A stretch of 7,438 nucleotides of DNA from an uncultured Clostridia bacterium (GCA_949747745.1 CATKFT010000220.1:1-7438), one strand, 5' to 3'; shown: positions 1-7,166, numbered from the stretch's first letter. Numbers and translations: made by a program. The notes: a model not told the origin generated them from the sequence alone.

Positions 1-187
1 CCCCCAGTCGCTCTGCGACAGCCCCCTTGTTAAAGGGGCTTTCTAGTGAGTACTTCGAAGTTTGTGTGCAATAAGTAAGTACAAAGTACAATAATAATAT
101 TTTATAAATAACTTAATTTTATGAAACCTTGCGAAGCGTTGCAATAAAGCCCCTTTAACAAGGGGGCTGTCGCAGAGCGACTGGGGG
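1..187. mobile_element. MITE-like element with perfect 42-bp terminal inverted repeats
   Basis: Bases 1-42 and 146-187 are exact reverse complements of each other, separated by an AT-rich core of 103 bases with no credible gene. The repeat arms are GC-rich and stand out from the surrounding DNA. Each arm holds two smaller palindromes: GTCGC-TCT-GCGAC (7-19) and an AGCCCC...GGGGCT stem (20-40). Such a structure fits a miniature, non-autonomous transposable element or a REP-like palindromic element moved by a transposase encoded elsewhere. The left edge coincides with the window edge, so the outer boundary and any target duplication cannot be judged. The right arm ends 61 bases before mutS, so transcripts entering mutS from upstream would carry a very strong hairpin. 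Similar CCCCCAGTCGC-type repeats are, as I recall, common in gut Firmicutes; that is memory, not a search. Confidence 0.8.
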
Positions 188-248
188 TTCTTAAAAAATA
201 AATTATAACAAATAGAATAAATAGTAATATAAGAAAGAGGTAGTAAAA

Positions 249-2862
249 ATGGCAGAGTTTTCTCCAATGATGCAACATTATTTAGATACAAAGGAAGAAT
301 ATAAAGATTGCATTTTATTTTATCGTTTAGGCGATTTTTATGAAATGTTTTTTGATGATGCCATAACTGCATCAAGAGAGCTAGAAATTACATTAACAGG
401 AAGAGAATGCGGACAGGAGGAACGAGCCCCTATGTGTGGTGTTCCATTTCATGCAGTAGATATGTATATAGCAAGGCTAATTGCAAAAGGGTACAAAGTA
501 GCAATATGTGAACAATTAGAAGATCCAAAAAATACAAAAGGTATTGTAAAAAGAGATGTTATAAGAGTTGTAACACCTGGAACTGTTATAGAATCTAACC
601 TTTTAGAAGAAAAGAAAAATAACTATATAATGAGTGTATTTAAAAGTGGAATATATTATGGTGTTGCAGTTTGTGATGTTTCAACAGGAGAATTTTATGC
701 AACACGGAATTAATGAAACAAATAATTTTGAAAAACTATTAGACGAAATGTCACGTTTTACTCCAGCAGAAATAATTGCAAATGATTTACTATATGAAAG
801 TACAGAAGAAATATCTAAAATTAGAGAAAGGTTTGGACTATATATTTCAGAAGTAAAAGATGAAGCATTTAGTAATGATATACAAAATATTATATCAAAC
901 TATGAAATAGTAACAGTATCAGGAGAAAAAGTAGAAAAAATTGAAGATAAATTGCTTATAGTATCAGCAATTAATGGACTACTTGATTATTTAAACCAAA
1001 CACAAAAAATAAAATTAGAGCATATAAATAAAATTCAAATATACAATACAAACAGATATATGGCATTAGATATAAATGCAAGACGCAACTTAGAAATAAC
1101 AGAAAAAATGAGAGACAAAACAAAAAAAGGAACACTTCTATGGGTATTGGACAAAACCAAAACATCTATGGGAGGAAGAATGTTAAGGCGTTTTCTAAAT
1201 GACCCATTAATAGATAAACTAGAAATAGAAAAAAGATTAGATGCAGTAGAAGAGCTAAAAAACAACATAATGTTAAAAGGAGAAATAATAGAAAACTTAA
1301 AAAAGGTATATGATATAGAAAGGTTAATTGGAAAGATATCTTATGGAAATGCAAATGCAAGAGATATGATTTCACTTAAAAATTCAGTAAAAGAATTGCC
1401 AGAAATAAAAAAACTTTTAAAAGAAACAAACTCTAATATGTTACAAAACTTATATATAGGATTAGACGAATTAAAAGATGTATATGAATTAATTGAAAAT
1501 GCAATTATAGATGAGCCACCAATATCTGTAAAAGAGGGTGGGATAATAAAAAAAGGTTATAATAATGAAGTAGATGAACTAAAAAGTGCTACAACAGAAG
1601 GAAAAAATTGGCTTATGGAATTAGAGCTAAAAGAAAAAGAAAAAACAGGAATAAAGAATTTAAAAGTTGGATTTAATAAAGTATTTGGTTATTTTATAGA
1701 AGTAACAAAATCAAATTTAGGTCAAGTTCCAGAAAGATTTATTAGAAAACAAACATTAACAAATGCGGAAAGGTTTATTACAGAAGAACTAAAAGAATTA
1801 GAAGATAAAATTCTAGGTTCACAAGATAAATTAATTAATTTAGAATATGATTTATTTTTAGAAATAAGAAGTAAACTTGCATGTGAAATTGCAAGAATAC
1901 AAAAAACAGCAAATATAGTATCAACATTAGATGTATTAACATCTTTTGCAAGTGTAGCAGAAGATTTAAACTATGTAAAACCAGAAATTTCAGAAGATGG
2001 AGTAATAAATATAAAAGGTGGGAGACACCCAGTTATAGAAAAAATGCTTCCAAGTGGAGCCTTTGTTGAAAATGATACATATTTAGATAAAGAAAATGAT
2101 AGGTTATCTATAATTACAGGACCAAATATGGCAGGAAAATCTACATATATGAGGCAAGTGGCATTAATAACTCTTATGGCACAAGTTGGAAGTTTTGTGC
2201 CTGCAAGAGATGCACACATTAGTATAGTGGATAAAATTTTTACAAGGGTAGGAGCATCAGATGATTTAAGCATGGGGCAAAGTACATTTATGGTAGAAAT
2301 GATGGAAGTTGCTAATATATTAAAAGAGGCAACATCAAATAGTTTAGTAATACTAGATGAAATAGGAAGAGGAACATCTACATATGATGGGTTATCAATA
2401 GCTTGGGCTGTTGCTACATATATAGCAGATAAGGAAAAATGTGGGGCAAAAACACTATTTGCAACACATTATCATGAACTAACAGTGCTAGAAGATAAAG
2501 TAGAAGGGATAAAAAATTATTCTATTGCAGTAAAAGAGAAAGGTGAAGATATAATATTTTTAAGAAAAATTGTAGAAGGTGGAACAGATGAATCTTACGG
2601 AATACATGTAGCAAAACTTGCAGGAGTTCCAGCACCTGTTGTAAAAAAGGCAAATGAAATATTGAAAAGCTTAGAAAGAAAAAGTGCACTTAGTGAAAAG
2701 GAAGAAGAAAAGCAAAATAAGAAACAAACAGTAGGACAACTTGATATGTATAACTATAAACTTGCAGAACTTGCTCATGAAATAGATAAAGTGAATTTAA
2801 ATGAACTTACGCCAATAGAAGCATTAAATACATTAGTTAAATTAAAAGAAAGTATATCATAA
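249..2862 (+). CDS. mutS: DNA mismatch repair ATPase MutS, reading frame requires a +1 shift at CGG 705-707
   Basis: MutS binds mismatches and small loops as a dimer and starts repair with MutL. The start ATG at 249 has AGAGG (236-240) eight bases upstream. The first frame gives 152 good MutS residues, including the mismatch-reading Phe-X-Glu motif in GDFYEMF (F30, E32), then meets CGG AAT TAA and stops at 713. The remainder lies in the next frame; skipping C705 joins ATR-type sequence directly to [11 protein letters not shown] and yields 870 residues, a normal MutS length. In the restored numbering the Walker A motif GPNMAGKST is at about 624-632, Walker B LVILDE ends at D703-E704 followed by GRGTSTYDG, and QLDMY (830-834) resembles a beta-clamp binding motif. 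The ATG at 634 is not a real start, since its first 24 codons are the wrong frame of conserved MutS sequence. No CGG occurs in frame elsewhere. Either the frame is corrected during translation, or this is a broken gene or a one-base error; the parallel cases in two neighbouring genes favour the first. Confidence 0.93.
705..707 (+). other. Candidate +1 frameshift site, CGG codon in mutS
   Basis: The zero frame reads GCA ACA CGG AAT TAA. Skipping C705 gives ACA-(C)-GGA ATT AAT GAA, which continues as MutS. There is no homopolymer here, and the preceding ACA tRNA could not re-pair well with CAC, so a simple P-site slip is unlikely; out-of-frame entry of glycyl-tRNA at GGA is the simpler model. 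An AGGAG at 686-690 lies too far upstream to act like the internal Shine-Dalgarno of prfB. Confidence 0.6.
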
Positions 2863-2871
2863 AAGATAAAA

Positions 2872-2939
2872 CTGCTATTTTCAAAGGTTTGCTATCATAA
2901 ATTAATTATAGTTTGAAAGGGATGACTTTTGAATAGTAG
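2872..2939 (+). repeat. Imperfect inverted repeat between mutS and the radical SAM gene
   Basis: Bases 2872-2888 pair with 2925-2939 over about 15 pairs with two G-U wobbles and two bulged bases, enclosing a 36-base loop that holds a weaker CTAT/ATAG stem (2892-2895 with 2908-2911). There is no U-run straight after the stem, so it is not a classic intrinsic terminator. It may stabilise the mutS mRNA end or weakly terminate. Two small AT-rich hairpins (2957-2973 and about 2978-2995) follow before the next ribosome site. Confidence 0.4.
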
Positions 2940-3014
2940 CATTAAACAAAACTTTTAAATTATATAATAATTTACTTCTAAATCAAATAATTTAGTAAAT
3001 ATAAGAGGTACAAA

Positions 3015-3900
3015 ATGAGTGAAAAATTACATAGATGTAACTTGTGCCCACATAATTGTAATGTAAATAGATTAAATGGGGAAATAGGTAGATGTAAATG
3101 TAGTAATAAAATAAAAATAGCTTTGGCATCAATTCATTATTATGAAGAGCCATGTATTAGTGGTAAAAATGGCTCTGGAACAGTATTTTTTAGTAATTGT
3201 AATTTAAATTGTGTATATTGTCAAAATTATAAAATAAGTCAACTTGGTAAAGGAAAAGAAATTACTATAAAAGAGCTTTCTACAATATTTCTACAGTTAC
3301 AAGAAAAAGGAGCAAATAATATTAATTTAGTTACTCCAACATCATATGTGTATCAAATAATAGAAGCGATTAATATAGCAAAAGAAAATGGATTAAAAAT
3401 ACCAATTATATATAATACAAATAGTTATGAAAATGTTGAAACAATAGAACTATTAAAAGGTTATATAGATGTATATTTACCAGATTTAAAGTACTATAAT
3501 AATGAACTTGCTAAAAAGTATTCTAAAATAGATAATTATTTTGAAAAAGCAACAAATACTATAATGAAAATGTATGAACAAGTTGGAAATCCTATTTTTG
3601 ATGAAGCAGGAATTATAAAAAAAGGGCTAATAATAAGACATTTAGTATTACCAAACTATATACTAAATTCAAAGCATATTTTAAAATGGATAAAAGAAAA
3701 TATGCCAGAAAATATATATGTGAGTGTTATGGCACAATATTTTCCAACATACAAAGCAAAAGAAGAAGAACTTATAAATAGAAAATTGACTAAAAAAGAA
3801 TATAAACAAATAGAGAATTATTTATATTCATTAAACTTAGAAAATGGGTATATACAAGAATTACGGTAATCATGAAGAGGAATATGTTCCAGATTTTTAA
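3015..3900 (+). CDS. PflA/PflX-type radical SAM protein (COG1313-like), C-terminus restored by +1 shift at CGG 3864-3866
   Basis: The cluster motif CxxxCxxC is clear at C62, C66 and C69 (NCNLNCVYCQN), which binds the 4Fe-4S cluster that cleaves S-adenosylmethionine. An N-terminal cysteine set (C8, C11, C15, C27, C29; CNLCPHNC) matches the PflX branch of pyruvate formate-lyase activase-like proteins rather than classical PflA. The substrate is unknown; a glycyl-radical activase or related role is inference from the family. ATG 3015 has AAGAGG (3003-3008) six bases upstream. In the zero frame the protein ends QEL-Arg-stop at 3869, with CGG as its last codon and TAA next. Skipping C3864 instead gives QEL followed by GNHEEEYVPDF and a stop at 3898-3900, total 294 residues. 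An acidic stretch ending in a P-x-F-like motif is what I recall for the C-terminus of this family, but I could not align it. The zero-frame form would lose only about 11 residues. Confidence 0.88.
3864..3866 (+). other. Candidate +1 frameshift site, CGG codon at the end of the radical SAM gene
   Basis: The zero frame is GAA TTA CGG TAA; the shifted frame is TTA-(C)-GGT AAT CAT GAA and stays open for 11 codons with protein-like content. It is the only CGG triplet of any frame in this gene. Of the three sites this has the weakest protein evidence, because the recovered tail is short. Confidence 0.5.
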
Positions 3901-3922
3901 TACTTTTTTTAATAAATATCAT

Positions 3923-3951
3923 TTGACTATTTTACATAATAGTGATAGAAT
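3923..3951 (+). promoter_or_regulatory. Sigma-A promoter for the LysM gene leader
   Basis: TTGACT (3923-3928) and TAGAAT (3946-3951) are separated by exactly 17 bases, each one base from consensus. Transcription would begin near 3958, just downstream of the restored end of the radical SAM gene, giving a leader of about 100 bases before the LysM start. Confidence 0.7.
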
Positions 3952-3958
3952 ATGAAGC

Positions 3959-4030
3959 ATGTACTTGTACTTTAAGTATTATATGTTAATACAAATAATA
4001 ACGAAAGGAGAAAATGAAAAACAAGTACGT
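3959..4030 (+). promoter_or_regulatory. Folded 5' leader enclosing the upstream ORF start
   Basis: ATGTACTTGT (3959-3968) can pair with ACAAGTACGT (4021-4030) over ten pairs, one of them G-U. The 5' strand lies at the predicted transcript start and the 3' strand is codons 3-6 of the small upstream ORF, whose ribosome site (4004-4010) is in the loop. Inside it, GTATTA (3976-3981) pairs with TAATAC (3987-3992). Ribosomes on the small ORF would open the outer helix. A control role is inference. Confidence 0.35.
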
Positions 4031-4064
4031 ATACAACATGTATAAACAGGAGGAAAAAATGTGA
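4014..4064 (+). CDS. Possible 16-codon upstream ORF overlapping the LysM gene start
   Basis: ATG at 4014 follows AAAGGAG (4004-4010) by three bases, a strong but rather close ribosome site. It encodes MKNKYVYNMYKQEEKM and stops at TGA 4062-4064, which overlaps the GTG start of the LysM gene as GTGA. The peptide has no recognisable domain. The overlap points to translational coupling: ribosomes finishing the small ORF are placed on the next start, which also has its own AGGAGG (4048-4053) inside the small ORF. It could instead be chance in AT-rich DNA. Confidence 0.4.
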   Translation: MKNKYVYNMYKQEEKM

Positions 4065-4534
4065 AAAAAGCAGTAGTAGTGGTACTTTTTTTTATTTTAG
4101 TATCACTGGCACCAAAAGTTACAGTAGAAGCCATGTCGCCTGGTATGTTAACAGGTAGTGAAGAAACGGAGGAGGAAAGAGCACAAAAAAGGATATGGGA
4201 GATATGTAATGCTTTAAAGAAGTCGATTGATGCTGAAAATGGAGAGTGTTGGAAACGTACAATACATCCTCTAAAAATGGGAAGATATGATAAGATAGTA
4301 GAAGTATTTGAAGAATTATCAGAACATTTTAATTGGGAGATGGAAGTAACATTACTTGATGAGGACAATTTTCAAATAACATTAGTAAATAATTATTATT
4401 TGATAAAAGAAGGTGATACATTAAGTAAGATTGCTAAAAAGTATGATACCTCTGTATACGAGCTTCTTAGGCTTAATCCTGACATAGTGGATGAAAATAT
4501 TATTTACTATGATACGTACTTAAAAATTAAATAG
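4061..4534 (+). CDS. Secreted protein with C-terminal LysM domain
   Basis: The 157-residue product begins with a signal peptide: MKK, a hydrophobic stretch at 4-17 and a likely signal peptidase I cut after VEA at residue 24. There is no lipobox. Residues 113-157 form one LysM domain (YLIKEGDTLSKIAKKY...LNPDI...YLKIK), which binds peptidoglycan, so the mature protein should sit at the cell wall. The middle, about residues 33-110, is acidic to mixed with two cysteines (C49, C63) and no catalytic motif I recognise; the enzyme or assembly role is unknown. The start is GTG, set by AGGAGG seven bases upstream; the ATG at 4059 runs straight into TGA and belongs to the upstream ORF. The gene has its own promoter and a structured leader, which suggests tuned expression. 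No in-frame CGG occurs and the frame is intact. Confidence 0.82.
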   Translation: MKKAVVVVLFFILVSLAPKVTVEAMSPGMLTGSEETEEERAQKRIWEICNALKKSIDAENGECWKRTIHPLKMGRYDKIVEVFEELSEHFNWEMEVTLLDEDNFQITLVNNYYLIKEGDTLSKIAKKYDTSVYELLRLNPDIVDENIIYYDTYLKIK

Positions 4535-4571
4535 TTCTTCTTATATTGATACTTGAAAAAGAGTCAATAAA

Positions 4572-4613
4572 AATAATACATCACTTGGTAATTTTACTAA
4601 GTGATGTATTATT
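4572..4613. terminator. Hairpin terminator between the convergent LysM and tyrS genes
   Basis: An 18-bp stem (4572-4589 with 4596-4613, one G-U pair) closes a six-base loop. On the minus strand it is followed by a T-rich run (ATTATTTTTATTG), so it should end tyrS transcripts about 40 bases past the restored tyrS stop. On the plus strand the following bases are less T-rich but the stem ends in TATTATT, so it may also serve the LysM gene. Confidence 0.8.
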
Positions 4614-4653
4614 ATATAGAAAAATATTATATTTCAATAAACTCAATAGGTTG

Positions 4654-5884
4654 CTATCCTACAAGTTTATAAAATACTTTTTTTCCTTTTTTTAAAATAG
4701 CATATCCATCTTTAAAATCTACATCTGATAAAATATAATTTATATCTTCAATTTTATTTTCATTTAAAGTAATACCGACCTTGGGTAATTAATGTTCTTG
4801 CTTGGCCTTTTGATGGAGCAATACCTGTTAGAACTATTGCATCTATAATAGAGATATTTCTATTATCTAATTGTACAGTAGGCATATTTTCTAAGTTTCC
4901 AACACCACCAAAAAGAGCATTTGCAGCATCACGGGCTTTAATTGCTTCATCTTCACCATGAATAAGTTTTGTAATTTCAAAAGCAGCGACTTGTTTTGCT
5001 TCATTTATTTTTTCATCTTTCAAACTAGAAAGTCTTTTAACTTCATCCATAGGAAGATATGTAAGCATTCTTAATACATCATAAACCTCACTATCACCAA
5101 TATTTCGAAAGTATTGATAAAATTCATATGGAGATGTTTTATTAGCATCTAGCCATAAAGCACCATTTACTGTTTTTCCCATTTTTTTACCCTCAGAATT
5201 TAAAAGAAGAGGAGATGTTACACAAAAGCTACCATTTTGGTGTATTTTACGAATTAGGTCAACACCAGCAAGCATGTTAGACCATTGATCATCTCCACCA
5301 ATTTGAACTCTACATCCTTGTTCTTCAAATAAATGCAAAAAGTCATAGCTTTGCATAAGCATGTAATTTAATTCAAAAAATGTAAGACCTTTTTCCATAC
5401 GTTGTTTAAAACATTCAGCAGTAAGCATTCTATTTACATTAAAATGAACACCATAAGTACGAATAAAATCCATATAATTTAAATCTAATATCCAATCACC
5501 ATTATTTACAATAATTCCAGCATTTTCACCTTCAAAAGATATAAATTTGCTTACTTGTTTTATAATATTATCTACATTTTTAGAAATTTCCTCTTTAGAA
5601 AGCATTTTTCTCATATCTGTTTTTCCACTTGGGTCTCCAATAAAAGCAGTACCACCACCAATTAAAATAATAGGAGTATGACCACATTTTTGAAAGTATG
5701 ACATCATCATAAGAGGAATAAAATGCCCAATATGTATACTATCAGCAGTTGGATCTATACCTAAATAAACTTTAGTTTTTTGTGTTTTAACCATTTCCTT
5801 AAATTCATTTTCAAAAGGGATTTGTTTTATTAAATCTCTTTTTTTTAAGACATCATATATAGAAACATTTTGTAAATTTTCCAT
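4654..5884 (-). CDS. tyrS: Tyrosyl-tRNA synthetase, reading frame requires a +1 shift at CGG 4775-4777
   Basis: This class I synthetase attaches tyrosine to tRNA-Tyr in the cytoplasm. The ATP-binding HIGH motif is at residues 51-54 and the KMSKS equivalent KMGKT at 234-238, close to the usual bacterial KFGKT. ATG 5884 has GGAAG (5894-5898) nine bases upstream. The zero frame reaches TGA at 4760 after ITQG-RYYFK, cutting the C-terminal S4 tRNA-binding domain in half. Skipping the C at 4777 gives ITQGG followed by ITLNENKIEDI and continues to TAG at 4654-4656, ending GYAILKKGKKVFYKLVG, a typical TyrRS tail; total 409 residues, normal for the family. The Q-G-G at the join matches the usual S4 sequence of TyrRS, which supports glycine being inserted. 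CGG is absent elsewhere in the gene. Since tyrS is normally essential, a true knockout is unlikely unless a second copy exists. No T-box sequence is visible upstream. Confidence 0.94.
4775..4777 (-). other. Candidate +1 frameshift site, CGG codon in tyrS
   Basis: On the coding strand the zero frame is CAA GGT CGG TAT TAC TTT AAA TGA; the shifted frame is GGT-(C)-GGT ATT ACT TTA and stays open for 40 codons that match the end of TyrRS. Of the three sites this has the strongest evidence, because a long and recognisable C-terminal domain lies in the shifted frame. Confidence 0.65.
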
Positions 5885-6015
5885 AAAAATTTTCTTCCTT
5901 TCTTTTTAAAAGTATATATAGTTACTAAAGAATACTTGTTTTTTCAAAGTAAATACACATATAAGTGTTTTGCTTTTTGATGTAATTTAGACAAAGAATA
6001 TTAAATATTTACAAT

Positions 6016-6043
6016 AAAAGACACATAGTACTACGTGCCTTTT
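6016..6043 (-). terminator. Intrinsic terminator after the zinc-ribbon gene
   Basis: On the minus strand AAAAGGCACGTAG (6043-6031) pairs with CTATGTGTCTTTT (6028-6016), using two G-U wobbles, and ends in a T-rich run. On the plus strand the same two positions would be A-C mismatches, so the hairpin is built for minus-strand transcription. It lies 6 bases after the stop of the zinc-ribbon gene and separates it from tyrS. Confidence 0.7.
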
Positions 6044-6049
6044 AATACA

Positions 6050-6313
6050 TTATAAATTAATATTTACATTAGTACCTATATTTAATTTACTAGATAACTT
6101 TGAAAAATCCTCGTAGCCTAGATATCTATTTAGGTTTTTTACAGATATTCCAGTATCTATCGAAATACAATTTATTGAATTAGAATAGTTTTCACTTTCC
6201 AAATAATTTTTTAATTTTAACATTTCTAAACTGTCCTTTGGACCACAATTTCCACATACATCACTATTTGATGCAAAAAAACATCCACAACGTTCACATT
6301 TTTTAAATTCCAT
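6050..6313 (-). CDS. Small zinc-ribbon protein with helix-turn-helix-like tail (YvyF-like)
   Basis: An 87-residue protein with a four-cysteine zinc ribbon at C6, C9, C20 and C23 (CERCG...CGNCG), then a helix-rich part with an HTH-like segment around ISIDTGISVKNLNRYLGYED. This order resembles the YvyF/TIGR03826 family, small proteins often found near flagellar genes and possibly regulatory; no flagellar gene is visible here, so the link is by architecture only. A longer GTG start at 6328 is possible but that codon overlaps the ribosome site: GGAGG lies eight bases before ATG 6313, which I take as the start. It is divergent from the rubrerythrin and is followed by its own terminator. The frame is intact and has no CGG. 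Confidence 0.7.
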   Translation of the reverse strand: MEFKKCERCGCFFASNSDVCGNCGPKDSLEMLKLKNYLESENYSNSINCISIDTGISVKNLNRYLGYEDFSKLSSKLNIGTNVNINL

Positions 6314-6375
6314 AACAATATCCTCCACATTTCAAAATAAAACATAATCTTTTGTTTTCGAAAGTCATTTTATCA

Positions 6376-6440
6376 CAAAAAAGTAAAAAAATAAAGTAAA
6401 AAACAAAAATATTGACAAAATATTTATTTCGATATAAAAT
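6376..6440 (+). promoter_or_regulatory. A-tract (UP-like) sigma-A promoter of the rubrerythrin gene
   Basis: TTGACA (6412-6417), a 17-base spacer and TAAAAT (6435-6440) form a near-consensus promoter. The 35 bases upstream are almost pure A, with AAGTAAAAAA repeated at 6381-6390 and 6394-6403, which would act as an UP element or bent DNA and predicts strong expression. TTTAT-TTCGAT-ATAAA (6424-6439) over the spacer and -10 is a short inverted repeat that loosely resembles a PerR-type operator; this part is weak. Confidence 0.7.
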
Positions 6441-6479
6441 CATGTTCATAAAAAATAGAATTATTTAGGAGGTAATTAT

Positions 6480-7031
6480 ATGAAAGCATATGTTTGTAAA
6501 GTATGTGGATATGTTCACTTTGGAGAAGAAGCTCCAGAAAAATGCCCACAATGTGGAGCAGGAAAGGAAAAGTTTGAATTAAAAGAAGAAAAAGGAAAAA
6601 CTGAATATGCAGATGAGCACATAATAGGTGTTGCAAAAGGGTTAGATGAAGAAGTTGTAAAAGGTTTAAAAGATAATTTTACAGGAGAGTGCACAGAAGT
6701 AGGAATGTATCTTGCAATGAGTCGTCAAGCAGATAGAGAAGGGTATCCAGAAATAGCAGAAGCATTTAAAAGATATGCATATGAAGAAGCAGAACATGCA
6801 GCAAAATTTGCAGAATTATTAGGAGAAATTGTTTTTGCAGATACAAAGAAAAATGTAATGCTAAGAGCAGAAGCAGAGTGTGGTGCATGTATGGGTAAAA
6901 AACAACTTGCAACACGAGCAAAAGAATTAGGATATGATGCAATTCATGATACAGTACATGAAATGTGTAAAGATGAAGCAAGACATGGAAAAGGATTTGA
7001 AGGGTTATTAAAAAGATATTTTAATAATTAA
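6480..7031 (+). CDS. Reverse rubrerythrin (rubredoxin domain first)
   Basis: A 183-residue peroxide (and possibly oxygen) reductase of anaerobes. The N-terminus is a rubredoxin-type iron site with C6, C9, C22 and C25 (CKVCGY...CPQCGA). A four-helix diiron domain follows, with ligand candidates E70/E73, the E103-x-x-H106 motif in YEEAEHA, and a second glutamate/histidine set around EAECGAC and DEARHG near residues 134-165. Classical rubrerythrins have the rubredoxin domain at the C-terminus; the inverted order defines the reverse type described in clostridia, where electrons pass from NAD(P)H through a reductase and rubredoxin to reduce hydrogen peroxide to water. AGGAGGT (6467-6473) lies six bases before ATG. 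It has its own strong promoter and no clear strong terminator; only a weak GG-TTTTT/AAAAA-CC structure is seen near 7048-7074. Arginine codons here are AGA, CGT and CGA; no CGG. Confidence 0.93.
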   Translation: MKAYVCKVCGYVHFGEEAPEKCPQCGAGKEKFELKEEKGKTEYADEHIIGVAKGLDEEVVKGLKDNFTGECTEVGMYLAMSRQADREGYPEIAEAFKRYAYEEAEHAAKFAELLGEIVFADTKKNVMLRAEAECGACMGKKQLATRAKELGYDAIHDTVHEMCKDEARHGKGFEGLLKRYFNN

Positions 7032-7082
7032 TGAAAAATATAAAAGGGCGTTTTTAAGTTTATCGAAAAAACCTCCGTTATT

Positions 7083-7111
7083 TTGACAATTTACATAAAA
7101 AGTAGTATAAT
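7083..7111 (+). promoter_or_regulatory. Perfect-consensus sigma-A promoter
   Basis: TTGACA (7083-7088), a 17-base spacer and TATAAT (7106-7111) match the sigma-A consensus at every base. It points at the partial ORF starting at 7167, with a leader of about 50 bases. Confidence 0.85.
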
Positions 7112-7166
7112 ATAATTAATTAGGGCAATAAAGCCACGTAAAAAAATAGACAAAAGGAGAAAAGAT

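Noticed and set aside
43..375. Minus-strand ORF over the MITE and mutS start
   Set aside because: It runs through the repeat arm and antisense to mutS, with no ribosome site or recognisable domain; a shadow of AT-rich DNA.
634..705. A separate gene starting at ATG 634 that encodes most of MutS
   Set aside because: Its first 24 codons are the wrong frame of conserved MutS sequence ([11 protein letters not shown]), no good ribosome site precedes it, and the homology joins exactly at the CGG.
2940..2968. Promoter for the radical SAM gene (TATAAT at 2963-2968)
   Set aside because: A good -10 but no acceptable -35 at 16-18 bases; TATAAT arises easily in this AT-rich palindrome.
3979..4368. Minus-strand ORF of 129 codons opposite the LysM gene
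   Set aside because: It is antisense to a gene with signal peptide, LysM domain and strong ribosome site, and has low-complexity content.
705..4777. Three independent sequencing or assembly errors
   Set aside because: Not excluded, but not preferred: none lies in a homopolymer, and chance would not place all three at the sole in-frame CGG of each gene. Read-level checks would settle it.
5885..6049. T-box riboswitch before tyrS
   Set aside because: No T-box core (GGGTGGNACCGCG-like) is present on the minus strand, and the only strong hairpin, 6016-6043, belongs to the end of the zinc-ribbon gene.
7032..7082. Intrinsic terminator after the rubrerythrin
   Set aside because: The GG-TTTTT/AAAAA-CC pairing has an internal loop, is weak and has no following U-run.
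7112..7166. Riboswitch in the leader of the right-edge ORF
   Set aside because: Only a three-pair GGC-AATAAA-GCC hairpin is visible and no known aptamer core is recognised.
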